DNA from: Listeria costaricensis
GTDB taxonomy: Bacteria; Bacillota; Bacilli; Lactobacillales; Listeriaceae
DNA: 64,000 nucleotides
Reading direction: 5' to 3'
NCBI RefSeq assembly: GCF_900183385.1
Contig: NZ_FXUT01000009.1
Span: 60,324 to 124,323, forward strand
Every line of letters starts with the position of its first letter. Within the stretch, counting starts at the first letter, position 1. The position numbers and the translations under genes were made by a program. This document shows positions 54,940 through 62,851 of the stretch, piece by piece. Under the pieces are notes generated by a model. The model did not search any database. It saw only the letters and a program-made list of their open reading frames with translations, and was not told the origin of the DNA.

Positions 54940-55460
54940 CCTTTTTGTTTATTTAATAAATCGGTTTTGGAATTTGTATATGCCGATTTATTTTACTATC
55001 GTAAAATTTTGTTTATATAATCCCATTATAATGGTTGCTGGCTGATCTTTTTTTCGATTTATATACTATATTCCTGTTTAATTATGTCTATTTTTTGACA
55101 AATTTATGATTTTATCCTATTTATTCTTATTTATGCAAAACTATGTCTTCTTTATGGGTTTATACAGCTGATAACCGCATCCAGTTCAGATGACAATTTT
55201 GCCAGATTATTTTATCCAAACCGCTTGAGTTTTTAGTTAAAATATCATATTTATTCATTAATCATTCCTAAAATGGGTAGGCAAAATAAAAAAGTTGTTA
55301 AAGTAAACTGGATAGAAAAATTTTATCCTTTTAAATTTACAACTTTTGAATTCTATTTACGTATCAATACTATCTGTTTTAGCTATGGTCATAAGGAGCA
55401 TATTAACGCTCTTACTATCTAACTTGTAAACTATGTCTGTCCATGATTTATACTCCCTAA
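54940..55460. other. AT-rich gap between the broken gene and the lipoprotein gene
   Basis: No gene can be supported here. A long imperfect hairpin (about 55289-55349, AAAAGTTGT arms) is visible and could end transcription of the lipoprotein gene. The rest is very AT-rich and may be eroded coding sequence. Confidence 0.4.
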
Positions 55461-55463
55461 TAT

Positions 55464-56318
55464 TTAATAATTCCCTCTACATTTACATTTTCTCCATCCG
55501 GTAAGCCTCCTCGATTCTTTATACACTACAATAGAATAATTCCCTTTAGGCAATCCTTGCTCTTGACGAAGTTCTCCAGCCATATCATTTATTAGTTCTT
55601 GTTTTGGTAATTTATTTTCTTCAATGTAAAAATCCATTGGTATTGATATATTTTCATTTGCTGGATCATCCTGCATAAACAGTTCACATAATTCATCCGC
55701 CGAAATCTCTGGATTAGCTAAATATGCATTATACACACTTGGATAATAACTATCTGACGTTGAAATAAAATAATACTCTTTTTCATATCCTACTGATGAG
55801 GTTTTATCAATCGCTTCCTCTGTCATGCCTAATAAATCATATTCTTGCGCTAGTTTTGCCGCAAATTCATCTAAATGTTGAAATTTTTCCTCATACGCTT
55901 TCGCATATAGACCACCGACAATCGCTTTTTCTACTTCGCCTTCATCTGAGCGCGCGTCTCCCACCGTCCCTTTACGCATATCTAGTCCTACAATCACAGA
56001 GGTGTGGAATTGAATCGGTGCCTCGCATTCTACCATCACTACTGCCGCACCTCTCGCTGGTACGACGTTATTAACTTTCACATTTGTTTTATAGGTTGTT
56101 TTCACATAATCAATGGCGACCTGCTTAATTTCTTCTTCCTTTTTCTTGACCAGCTCTTCCGATTTGTCTCCATCTACAAAAGAGAATCCCTGCCCCACAT
56201 AATCCTGAACAGGTGTGGTTCCTTCCTGTAGTTTCTCTTCCGCTGTCTTTTCATTCATGTCTGAACAACCTCCTATGAATAAAATACTTGCCAATAAACC
56301 AACGATGATTTTTTTCAT
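55464..56318 (-). CDS. DUF1672-family lipoprotein (C-terminus frameshifted)
   Basis: The 284-residue protein starts MKKIIVGLLASILFIGGCSDM, with the lipobox IGGCS, and continues with AEEKLQEGTTPVQDYVGQGFSFVDG, the DUF1672 pattern known from staphylococci and other Firmicutes. ARGAAVVMVECEAPIQFHTS and EEKFQHLDEFAAKLAQEYDLLGMTEEAI are also family-like. The function is unknown. The last 18 codons (ESRRLTGWRKCKC) look out of frame: removing one G near 55517 gives KNRGGLPDGENVNVEGIIKY, which fits the hydrophilic end expected. It is probably still made but with an altered tail. It lies next to ESX remnants. Confidence 0.75.
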   Translation of the reverse strand: MKKIIVGLLASILFIGGCSDMNEKTAEEKLQEGTTPVQDYVGQGFSFVDGDKSEELVKKKEEEIKQVAIDYVKTTYKTNVKVNNVVPARGAAVVMVECEAPIQFHTSVIVGLDMRKGTVGDARSDEGEVEKAIVGGLYAKAYEEKFQHLDEFAAKLAQEYDLLGMTEEAIDKTSSVGYEKEYYFISTSDSYYPSVYNAYLANPEISADELCELFMQDDPANENISIPMDFYIEENKLPKQELINDMAGELRQEQGLPKGNYSIVVYKESRRLTGWRKCKCRGNY

Positions 56319-56343
56319 GGGTTCTCCTGTCTGCTTTTCTTTT

Positions 56344-57566
56344 TTATCCTTTTGGAATTTTAAGCCTTTCTGCCTTACCTTCCAATAGTAAATAGATTTC
56401 TTGTGGCGCTAATGGTTTTTCTTGCGTTATTCTAATTGTTGAGCTGTAGGCGGCTTGATCTGCAAACCGTACGCCTAATAAAACTTGTTTTGCTGCACGA
56501 ATATAGTCGCCTATTGGACTATATTCTTTCGCAATGCTACCTAGATCATTTCCTGTAATGAATTGAATGCCCATCTTACCGTCTGTTTTCAACAGCTCTA
56601 AAAGTTGTTTTTGTGTATCCATAGACAGTTGGTTATATATTTGGACGATTGAGTTGATAATAATTACTTGAGGCGTAATTTTTTCAAAATAGACTTCTTT
56701 TGTGAGTGTATTATCATCATTCAATTCCTCTAAATAAGCCTTTTCCATTGTTTTGAATATGTCATAAACCAAAGCAATCTTATCTTCAATCCTTTCACTA
56801 TTTGAAATATATGTCAGCGGCAATTCCTTCAATTTGATTAAGTCCATTGCAGGAGTATCAATAACCACTAACTCTTTGATCTCTTTCTCTACAAGTAATT
56901 GACCCGCATTTGTAATGACTTGATTGAGCATTTCAATACTTGGCATGACAACAGTTAAATTATGCTGACTTAATGATACCCCAACTGGACTGGCATATTC
57001 AAATTCTAATCCAATTGGGAGAAGTGCTTTTTCTTTCAACATATTTTTTGTTTTTTTCTTGCTGATAAAATTAGCAAAGTGCAGTTCTTCCGGCACCATT
57101 GGTATATTTTCTGGGATTTCGCCTTTCCAAAACTCTGACATTTTGCTTGCTTCATCTTGGTTGTTTTGTATAATCTCAATTGCGTTAGTTCCATCATTTG
57201 GCAGTGCAGTTTGGAATAAAGTAGGCTCATCTAATTTGATTAACCCTCTTCCTGGTATCTCTTCAATTGAATAATCACTTCTTCCAACAATGTTATTCGC
57301 TTCATTTTTTTCATTTAAATGTGCGACTGATCTAACATTCCTAAGATAATATTTAAATCTTTTTCTTCTTTTTGCCATGCTTCTTCAAAATTAGTAATAC
57401 TAATATTACTTAGTGGTATTCGCTCTTCAAGCGGCGGCAACCACGGCCGTGGCAGGGCTTCGATTCCTTGTTGTTCTGTATATTGCGCAGCCAGTTTGCT
57501 AAATCCATCAGAAATTAGGACCATGTGCGGCATTTTAACAGGTAGTTGAGCAACTCGAAGATTCAC
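56344..57566 (-). pseudogene. essC: EssC (type VII secretion motor ATPase) C-terminal remnant
   Basis: EssC is the membrane FtsK/SpoIIIE-type ATPase that drives type VII secretion. Two open pieces are visible. The first (57315-57566) has GIEALPRPWLPPLEERIPLS, the linker before the last ATPase domain. The second (56344-57378) has NNIVGRSDYSIEEIPGRG, LIKLDEPTLFQTALPNDGT, and the variable C-terminal end through LLEGKAERLKIPKG. The last ATPase domain should begin between them, but its Walker A region is missing and the frame changes, so an internal deletion joined the halves. N-terminal domains are absent too. The variable C terminus normally decides which effectors are recognised. A full essC is not in the window. 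Confidence 0.8.
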
Positions 57567-57601
57567 TTCTTATTTGTTGCAATCATTTGAACCTATAATA
57601 A

Positions 57602-57662
57602 AAAGTACCCTGTAAAGAACTCTTCGCATCAGATATCTGGCAAGTTCTTGACAGGATACTTT
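57602..57662 (-). terminator. Strong terminator after the immunity gene
   Basis: Arms of about 20 bases (AAAGTAYCCTGTNAAGAACT) with two mismatches and a 20-base loop; on the minus strand TTTTTATT follows. It separates the toxin-immunity pair from the EssC remnant. Confidence 0.85.
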
Positions 57663-57741
57663 ATTCCATTGTTTCAAGTGGACAAGCGGGTAAATGATAT
57701 TCTCTATAGCCACTGTTTGTCATCATTAATCTAAAGCATTG

Positions 57742-58119
57742 TTATTCTTGAATAAGAAATTCTGAATTAATTCTATCCACTTCTAAAATTACATATTTTC
57801 CATATAAATATTGATAATCTTCAAAGATATCATCTTCTATCAGAAAACCAACATCTAACTGCCCCTTATTATTCAAATATCCATTTACTGTATATCCAAA
57901 TGTCTCCTCACTTCTAATAAGGCCTTTTATTTCACTTGTATTTTCTCTTACGTTAGCTTCATCCACAAAAAAACTAATTTCCACAGGGTATTGCTTACCC
58001 ACTTCTATGGGATAGGGTGAATATGCAATAAATGTTGCAAATTCAACACTATTAATTTGTACTAATGCTTCTTCTTCTATATCTTCATCTAAACTGATTA
58101 CTTTTGCAATATTTTCCAA
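57742..58119 (-). CDS. Putative immunity protein of the dead LXG toxin
   Basis: The 125-residue acidic protein begins (TTG) MENIAKVISLDEDIEEEALVQ, with AAGGAG eight bases upstream, 12 bases after the toxin pseudogene stop. It is small, acidic and beta-rich (PYPIEVGKQYPVEISFF, FLIEDDIFEDYQYLYGKY), as immunity proteins are. Position directly after the toxin gene makes cognate immunity the best guess. It is intact although the toxin is not, as expected if protection from sister cells is still selected. No family name can be given. Confidence 0.65.
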   Translation of the reverse strand: MENIAKVISLDEDIEEEALVQINSVEFATFIAYSPYPIEVGKQYPVEISFFVDEANVRENTSEIKGLIRSEETFGYTVNGYLNNKGQLDVGFLIEDDIFEDYQYLYGKYVILEVDRINSEFLIQE

Positions 58120-58131
58120 TGTGGCATCTCC

Positions 58132-59108
58132 TTAATCAATAGGATTAATTTCTGCAATATTTTTACCATTAAGCATCTTCCAAAATGTTTTACCACTTTC
58201 TACATGGTATGTTATTTCTCCTTTACCATTAGTTCCAACAAACTCAAATTTTGCATTTCCCTTTGAATTATTCCCATACACTTAACATAACCATTTCTCA
58301 TTTCACCTTTATAATTATACTGAACCTTAATCCCATTTTTCATGACGTCTCTGGCACCTTGTAAATACTCCTCAGCAGTCACCATATATTCCTTTAAATT
58401 CTTTACCATGCTTGTTGAAATGTGACTCTAATTTAGTTTTATCTCCAAAGTTAGCGCCATTCACTTCTTCCAGTGTATCATCAATCTGACTTCTGTTTCC
58501 ACTCCCGCTTATATTTAAATGCAAGGTATCATTCATGATTTTTTTACTGTGTTACCTGTTGTTTAGGCCCCTTTTTTGATGTTGTGAACGACTTCGCCTA
58601 CGGTAGTGCCTGCCCCTACTTTTCCAACACCCGCAACGGCCATCTCTCGGCTAACAAGCAGATTGATATTCCCAATCTTTTTGCCTATTTCTTTTACGCT
58701 GTCTCCGATTGAATTAGCCGCTTCTTTGAAGCTCGTGCTCGCATTTTTGATACGGGTTTCCGCGAATTCTTGCCCTACTTTGAGTGCATTGTCAACTTTA
58801 GTCGAAGCCGTCTGCGCCCCTGTCTTGATGGCGTTATCCATTTTGCCAGAAAGCTTCTTGACTCCTTTCGAGAGATCATCTGCTTTACTGGAAATATTTT
58901 TAGCACCAGTTTTCAGGGCGTTTTTGCCTCCGCTGATCACATTGTCACCTAAACGGACGATGTTTTTACCGGCTGAGACGAATTCATAGTTCTTGTTGAC
59001 CTTGTTCAGTTCGTGAAACAACCCGGCAAACCAGTTGCTGGCTGTTAGCTCTGCGATGGAGGTGCCCATCTTGACCTATTTCTCGCTGTTGTATTGGATG
59101 TCTCTCAT
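58132..59108 (-). pseudogene. Degraded LXG-type polymorphic toxin
   Basis: Read on the minus strand, an ATG with AAAGGA upstream gives MRDIQYNSEK and then TAG; the frame goes on as KMGTSIAELTASNWFAGLF, then the linker GKNIVRLGDNVISGG. At KKGA a TAA stands where the intact copy has CAA (Gln). Beyond it the C-terminal toxin tip survives only across frameshifts: NDTLHLNISGSG, IDDTLEEVNG, SHFNKHGKEFKG, AEEYLQGARDVMKNGI, and FEFVGTNGKGEITYHVESGK to INPID and TAA. The tip with HFNKHGKEF resembles the BECR-type RNase tips of polymorphic toxins. At least two nonsense changes and two shifts make it dead. An immunity gene follows. Confidence 0.8.
58471..58976 (-). repeat. Toxin linker repeat, copy 1
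   Basis: This stretch encodes GKNIVRLGDNVISGGKNALKTGAK, then RIKNASTSFKEAANSIGDSV and EMAVAGVGKVGAGTTVGEVV, nearly identical to the linker at 63.3-63.7 kb. It holds an extra block of about 25-36 residues. Both copies lie in the same orientation, so recombination would delete the 5 kb between them. Confidence 0.85.
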
Positions 59109-59181
59109 TGGGCGTGTCCTTTCTATAATTGCATAATATTCAGTTTAATCATTTTCTACTCACTACTGCTTATCTTTTTAA

Positions 59182-59221
59182 AACTAAGCAACTATCTGTA
59201 AATATGGATAGTTGCTTAGTT
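59182..59221 (-). terminator. Terminator after the first orphan immunity gene
   Basis: A perfect 15-bp stem (AACTAAGCAACTATC and its complement) with a 10-base loop follows the stop codon. On the minus strand TTTTAAAAAG comes next. Confidence 0.88.
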
Positions 59222-59247
59222 AATTAATCTAACAAAATGAGCTTAGA

Positions 59248-59571
59248 TTAATTATCCCACAACGGACAGGGATATTCCGGGGGTTCTCCATTTTTAACTT
59301 TTCGACGGTTTGACAAGATTCTACTTTGCATGATATTTAAAAACTTATCCATAGCTTCAAAAACACTCGTAAACTTATGCTTTCCCATTACACTAGCTCG
59401 CTCACCTGTTACATAAACTTCAAAAATGTCTTGCTTTTTTTCAATCCTAACCTGATACTCTTCTCTATTATTCTCTTCTCCTTCAAATATTGAATACCTT
59501 AATTCTTCAAATCCTAATAATTGGATATCTTCTTCTAAAATTTGCTTATACTCTGCTAAATTATGATTCAT
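59248..59571 (-). CDS. Orphan immunity-type protein, Imm59-like (paralogue 1)
   Basis: The 107-residue protein begins MNHNLAEYKQILEEDIQLLG and contains LRYSIFEGEENNREEYQVRIE, FEVYVTGERASVMGKHKF and the end PPEYPCPLWDN. It is clearly paralogous to the next gene upstream: both share R-x-S-x-MGK and the tail PEYxxPLWD. From memory this pattern belongs to a small immunity family (Imm59) found with LXG toxins; that name is tentative. No toxin is adjacent, so it probably protects against toxins of other strains. GAGGATAAAAT precedes the ATG. Confidence 0.72.
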   Translation of the reverse strand: MNHNLAEYKQILEEDIQLLGFEELRYSIFEGEENNREEYQVRIEKKQDIFEVYVTGERASVMGKHKFTSVFEAMDKFLNIMQSRILSNRRKVKNGEPPEYPCPLWDN

Positions 59572-59626
59572 ATTTTATCCTCATTAACAAGTCATTTTCC
59601 CCTGCACTTATTTACTCATTAGTCTT

Positions 59627-59959
59627 TTATTCTTCATCCCACAGTGGAGAAGAATATTCCGGCAACTCATTTCGAGAAACTCTCAATTTATTGTATTCCA
59701 CAGTTAATTTTAACCTTCGCAAAAATCTTTCCTCGGCGCTTTGATAATCATTAAAACTTTCTATTTTTCCCATCAAACTTGCTCTGTCTGCCAATGAGTA
59801 TACCTTATATACTCCTGTTTCATTATCAAATTCAATTCTTGTTTGCCATTCTGTTCTATTCTCATCTCGCAAATTGAAAATACACACCCTTAAATCGCTA
59901 TATCCTAATTCTTTTACTTTTTGAGTTAAAATATTCTTTTTTTCATTAATCTGTTTCAT
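59627..59959 (-). CDS. Orphan immunity-type protein, Imm59-like (paralogue 2)
   Basis: The 110-residue protein begins MKQINEKKNILTQKVKELGY and has LRVCIFNLRDENRTEWQTRIE, YKVYSLADRASLMGKIESF and the end NELPEYSSPLWDEE. It is a diverged paralogue of the neighbouring gene, about 40% identical by eye. Tandem, diverged immunity genes without toxins are typical of immunity arrays that track a changing set of rival toxins. AAGGGAGATGAATTAA precedes the ATG. Confidence 0.72.
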   Translation of the reverse strand: MKQINEKKNILTQKVKELGYSDLRVCIFNLRDENRTEWQTRIEFDNETGVYKVYSLADRASLMGKIESFNDYQSAEERFLRRLKLTVEYNKLRVSRNELPEYSSPLWDEE

Positions 59960-60041
59960 TTAATTCATCTCCCTTAATAGGCAAGGGTACTCTGCTGATT
60001 CTCCATCACGTAATTGAAAGTTATCTCCAATTATTCATTTT

Positions 60042-60470
60042 TCAATTAGCATCTCCATTTTTAGATTCTAGAATCCACTTTATAAATACTTCTCCCGCAT
60101 TAATTCCTGTTTTTCCAGAACACACACTCTCATACTTACAATCCATATTATATCTTCCAGTTTTTACTTCATAATACATTTTCATTTCGGTCGGAGTAGG
60201 CATATCGTATTCAGAACATAATTGCTTTATTTCCTCTATATCGCTCGTCCCTATCTTTAAAAATTGCATTACTAGTGCATTATCTAAATTCATTTGATTT
60301 AAAGTTTTAATTTCCTCTCCAACACGAAAAAACACATTAAACATTTTACTTTGCTTTTCTATTGATAGATAGATATAAATATTATCTACTCTTTCCCCCA
60401 CTAGCTCCAAACACAATGAAACAAGCTGTGATTGTAAGTTCATAAATTCATCTTCAAATACCTTTTGCAT
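60042..60470 (-). CDS. YezG/DUF600-like immunity protein
   Basis: The 142-residue protein has LVSLCLELVGERVDNIYIYL near the N terminus and PTPTEMKMYYEVKTGRYNMD, followed by CSGKTGINAGEVFIKWILE at the end, matching the DUF600/YezG family of antitoxins known to protect from YeeF-type LXG toxins. GAGGAGGATTTTAT precedes the start. No cognate toxin lies next to it in the window, so it is another orphan. It is divergent from the small XRE regulator gene. Confidence 0.78.
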   Translation of the reverse strand: MQKVFEDEFMNLQSQLVSLCLELVGERVDNIYIYLSIEKQSKMFNVFFRVGEEIKTLNQMNLDNALVMQFLKIGTSDIEEIKQLCSEYDMPTPTEMKMYYEVKTGRYNMDCKYESVCSGKTGINAGEVFIKWILESKNGDAN

Positions 60471-60534
60471 ATAAAATCCTCCTCTAAACCATTTTACTGT
60501 ATAATTATGAAATAGATTTTAAAGGAGGGTAAGC

Positions 60535-60741
60535 ATGTCTATCAAATATTACAAACTTCTGGACTTACTAAATCGTCGGAATATGACCAAAGAGGAATTA
60601 CGGCTTAAAATTGGCGTATCATCCGCTACTATGTCGAAAATATCATCTCAAAAATATGTTTCCTTAGAAGTCATCGATAAAATATGCGAAGCATTATCGG
60701 TTCAACCGGGTGATATACTGGAATATGAATCTGATAAGTAA
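60535..60741 (+). CDS. Small XRE/Cro-type transcriptional regulator
   Basis: The 68-residue protein is a single helix-turn-helix: MTKEELRLKIGVSSATMSKISSQKYVSLEVIDKICEALS without any other domain, followed by VQPGDILEYESDK, as in the YozG/Cro/CI family. AAAGGAGGGTAAGC precedes the start, and TATAAT lies about 35 bases upstream. Such regulators are common in integrated elements, where they repress transfer genes; here they stand beside a broken relaxase gene. It is intact and followed by its own terminator. Confidence 0.88.
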   Translation: MSIKYYKLLDLLNRRNMTKEELRLKIGVSSATMSKISSQKYVSLEVIDKICEALSVQPGDILEYESDK

Positions 60742-60751
60742 TCTCACAAAC

Positions 60752-60798
60752 AGAGTTTTTGTGAACGAGCTCACTGCTCGTACAAAGGCTCTTTTTTT
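60752..60798 (+). terminator. Terminator after the XRE regulator
   Basis: AGAG...TTGT...ACGAGC pairs with GCTCGTACAAAGGCTCT (small bulge), and seven T follow on the plus strand. It lies in the 3' end of the broken relaxase gene on the other strand. Confidence 0.8.
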
Positions 60799-62151
60799 GT
60801 ATCTTGATAAACTAATGGTATCAACTCTTGTCTGCCTATCTGATTTAAATGTGCTACCAACTTTTGACTTAACATATGGCTGTACTGGACGTTATCCATC
60901 ATTATTCCCAAATCTTCTAAATCTCCCAATGCATGATTTTCTTGCAAGAATAGAAATACCTTAACCGCCGACAATGCACCTCTTTTAACCATCGTTGCGT
61001 CTCATAAAGGCTATTAACAGGATTCTCAGGCTTTATCTTTAATGGCTTGACTGCTCCTAGAAACCGTTCCCAAAACTGACTGGTTTTCCAACGGCTTTTG
61101 TTTGCATCTTATCCTCTGTCACAAACCGAAGTGAACTCCCCAGCAAGTCAAATGCCAGTTTGCCTAAATCTGCTGGAGATTCTAAAAACAACATAGCAAA
61201 CTGATGGGCTACATCATCACGTAGTTGTAATTCTGTCCGTTTCCAGCTTTCCATTTCCTCATAAGGAATATCATATTTTCCGCATTGTTCTTTGTCTTTA
61301 TCATAAAACCGATAAGATAAGTTCGATTTCCCATCACCAATATAAGCAGTTTTTGCTGTACCATCTGCAAAACTACTTTCCGCAAATCGGTAGCTTCTGC
61401 TTTTGGATATAAATTCTTCTTTCAGACATTTCTTTTTTATCTGTTCGATGGTGAAATGAGGTGTTTCATTCTTATCATCTATGGCAATATCCAGTCGTGT
61501 CAAATGAAAGACTGATTCCTCCAATAATCGACAACATTTCTGAAAAAAGTCACCATAGCTATATTCACACCTACCTTGCATGGACATACAATCCTGATAA
61601 TCGTTGCACCCCTTTCCGCTTAATACCAGATAACAACCTAATCCCAAGGGATTCTCTTTGTTTGGAATCACATCTGCAAATACTTTAATATTTCCACACT
61701 GGTAAAGGCTTGTATATGCCCTGTGCTTCACTCTGGCTTCCTGCTGGTTAAAGAACTCAAACGGCAGTCCTAAAATCCGTTGTATCAGTTCCTTTGCATT
61801 AATAGTGTCAAATACCATGCTCAGATAATCGACCTTGATACTTAATTCTTTTCGTGTTGTTATAAAACCAGCTCCCTTCAACTCTTCATTTTTCAACAAA
61901 TGATTTTTGTCCACAATCCCTTGTGCTGCGGGCTTTTGCCGTCTTTTTGTCTGTAGGCGTAGGGCGGTGTTACTTTGCGCCCTACAAGGAACGCTTCGCG
62001 TTCCCCTGCCCTTTTGACCCTCGTGCTTGCTTTGCTGTACCTTCGGCGCAAAGCGCACGGAGTCACGGGCAGTAACTATTCTTGTCTTTGTTCTAACACT
62101 CAACTGGAAATACCGATTTGTCGCCTTCTTCACACAATAACTACCCAGCAA
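60771..62151 (-). pseudogene. Broken MobT/Rep_trans relaxase of a Tn916-like element
   Basis: This family (Tn916 Orf20, MobT) nicks oriT and starts transfer. The long frame (61057-62151) has an odd Arg/Gln-rich start, then the domain from LSIKVDYLSMVFDT to LTRLDIAIDDKNE, YRFAESSFADGTAKTAYIGD and KRTELQLRDDVAHQFA. It ends too early: after VTEDK the sequence shifts frame and continues as SRWKTSQFWERFLGAVKPLK and NPVNSLYETQRWLKE. Then a second shift leads into GALSAVKVFLFLQENHALGD and HMLSQKLVAHLNQIG to the true end at 60771. Two frameshifts near 61095 and 60985 make it inactive. No integrase, conjugation gene or attachment site is found in the window. Confidence 0.82.
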
Positions 62152-62329
62152 GGGGCATTTTGTTACGCTTTTTAGAAATTATTTTAATTTTGTTTTCACT
62201 ACCTATCACAATTTGACAGCATCACTTCTTCGAGAATTTGAAACTTTTTTAATTTCTTTCATCCTTTTGCTGAAATTCACAGCAAATAGGTGCCGCTGAT
62301 ATTCTCTCATGAGCCGGCTCCATCCGCTA

Positions 62330-62452
62330 CCCTTGACAATCAAAAAAAAGCAATGCTTTGGACATTTTATACCGACGGTGAGAAACTCAAGAACAGTTTT
62401 CTTTTTCCGTCATGTATGCCAGCATAGCATTGCTTTTTTCAATCATCAAGGG
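62330..62452. repeat. Long inverted repeat upstream of the relaxase remnant (oriT-like)
   Basis: CCCTTGACAATCAAAAAAAAGCAATGCT (given here as arms of 28 and 27 bases at 62330-62357 and 62426-62452) are complementary with few mismatches. Between them a second hairpin with GACGG/CCGTC ends and an AGAAACT/AGTTTTCT stem is nested. In Tn916 oriT lies in the gap just before orf20, the same position as here. Confidence 0.55.
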
Positions 62453-62514
62453 CAAGCCCTTCGGGTAACTAGGTGACTTACCTCTGGTTCAAAATCTAAG
62501 AACAGCTTTATTTG

Positions 62515-62832
62515 TTAAATTATTCTTATATTAAAATCTTCGCCGAAATAAACTTGTACCAATTCTTTCTTTGCAGAATTAATACTCATAATATTATCCT
62601 TTTTAATAATATTTACTATCTCTTTTAATTCTACTGAAAAGATATCCTTTCCCTTAAAACTTAAATATAGTTCACATTCCATTTGGTACGTATGTATGAA
62701 CAATGTCAACTCAAAATCACTCTGACTTTTTTTTGTATAGCTAACTTCTCCATCTTCTTCATTATCATACAGACTACTAGGTTCATTTAAGAAAAGCTCT
62801 AACAACTCATATTCATCATATTCAATATACAT
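62515..62832 (-). CDS. Putative immunity protein of the right-edge toxin
   Basis: The 105-residue acidic protein begins MYIEYDEYELLELFL and includes SYTKKSQSDFELTLFIHTYQ and FKGKDIFSVELKEIVNIIKK. GGAGGTAAGTATTA precedes the ATG, which lies 19 bases after the toxin stop. I know no family for it; the position and acidic nature indicate cognate immunity. Its end lies close to the oriT-like repeat, so a mobile element may have inserted right after this toxin-immunity pair. Confidence 0.68.
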   Translation of the reverse strand: MYIEYDEYELLELFLNEPSSLYDNEEDGEVSYTKKSQSDFELTLFIHTYQMECELYLSFKGKDIFSVELKEIVNIIKKDNIMSINSAKKELVQVYFGEDFNIRII

Positions 62833-62851
62833 TAATACTTACCTCCAATTT

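Noticed and set aside
57059..57378. MAKRRKRFKYYL as a true start of a separate protein
   Set aside because: The first 28 residues come from reading the EssC linker in a shifted frame; similarity to EssC begins only at NNIVGRSDY, so it is part of a broken gene.
62040..62151. Arg/Gln-rich N terminus of the relaxase as a separate domain
   Set aside because: Composition and low similarity suggest upstream non-coding or shifted sequence; the conserved domain begins about 95 residues later.
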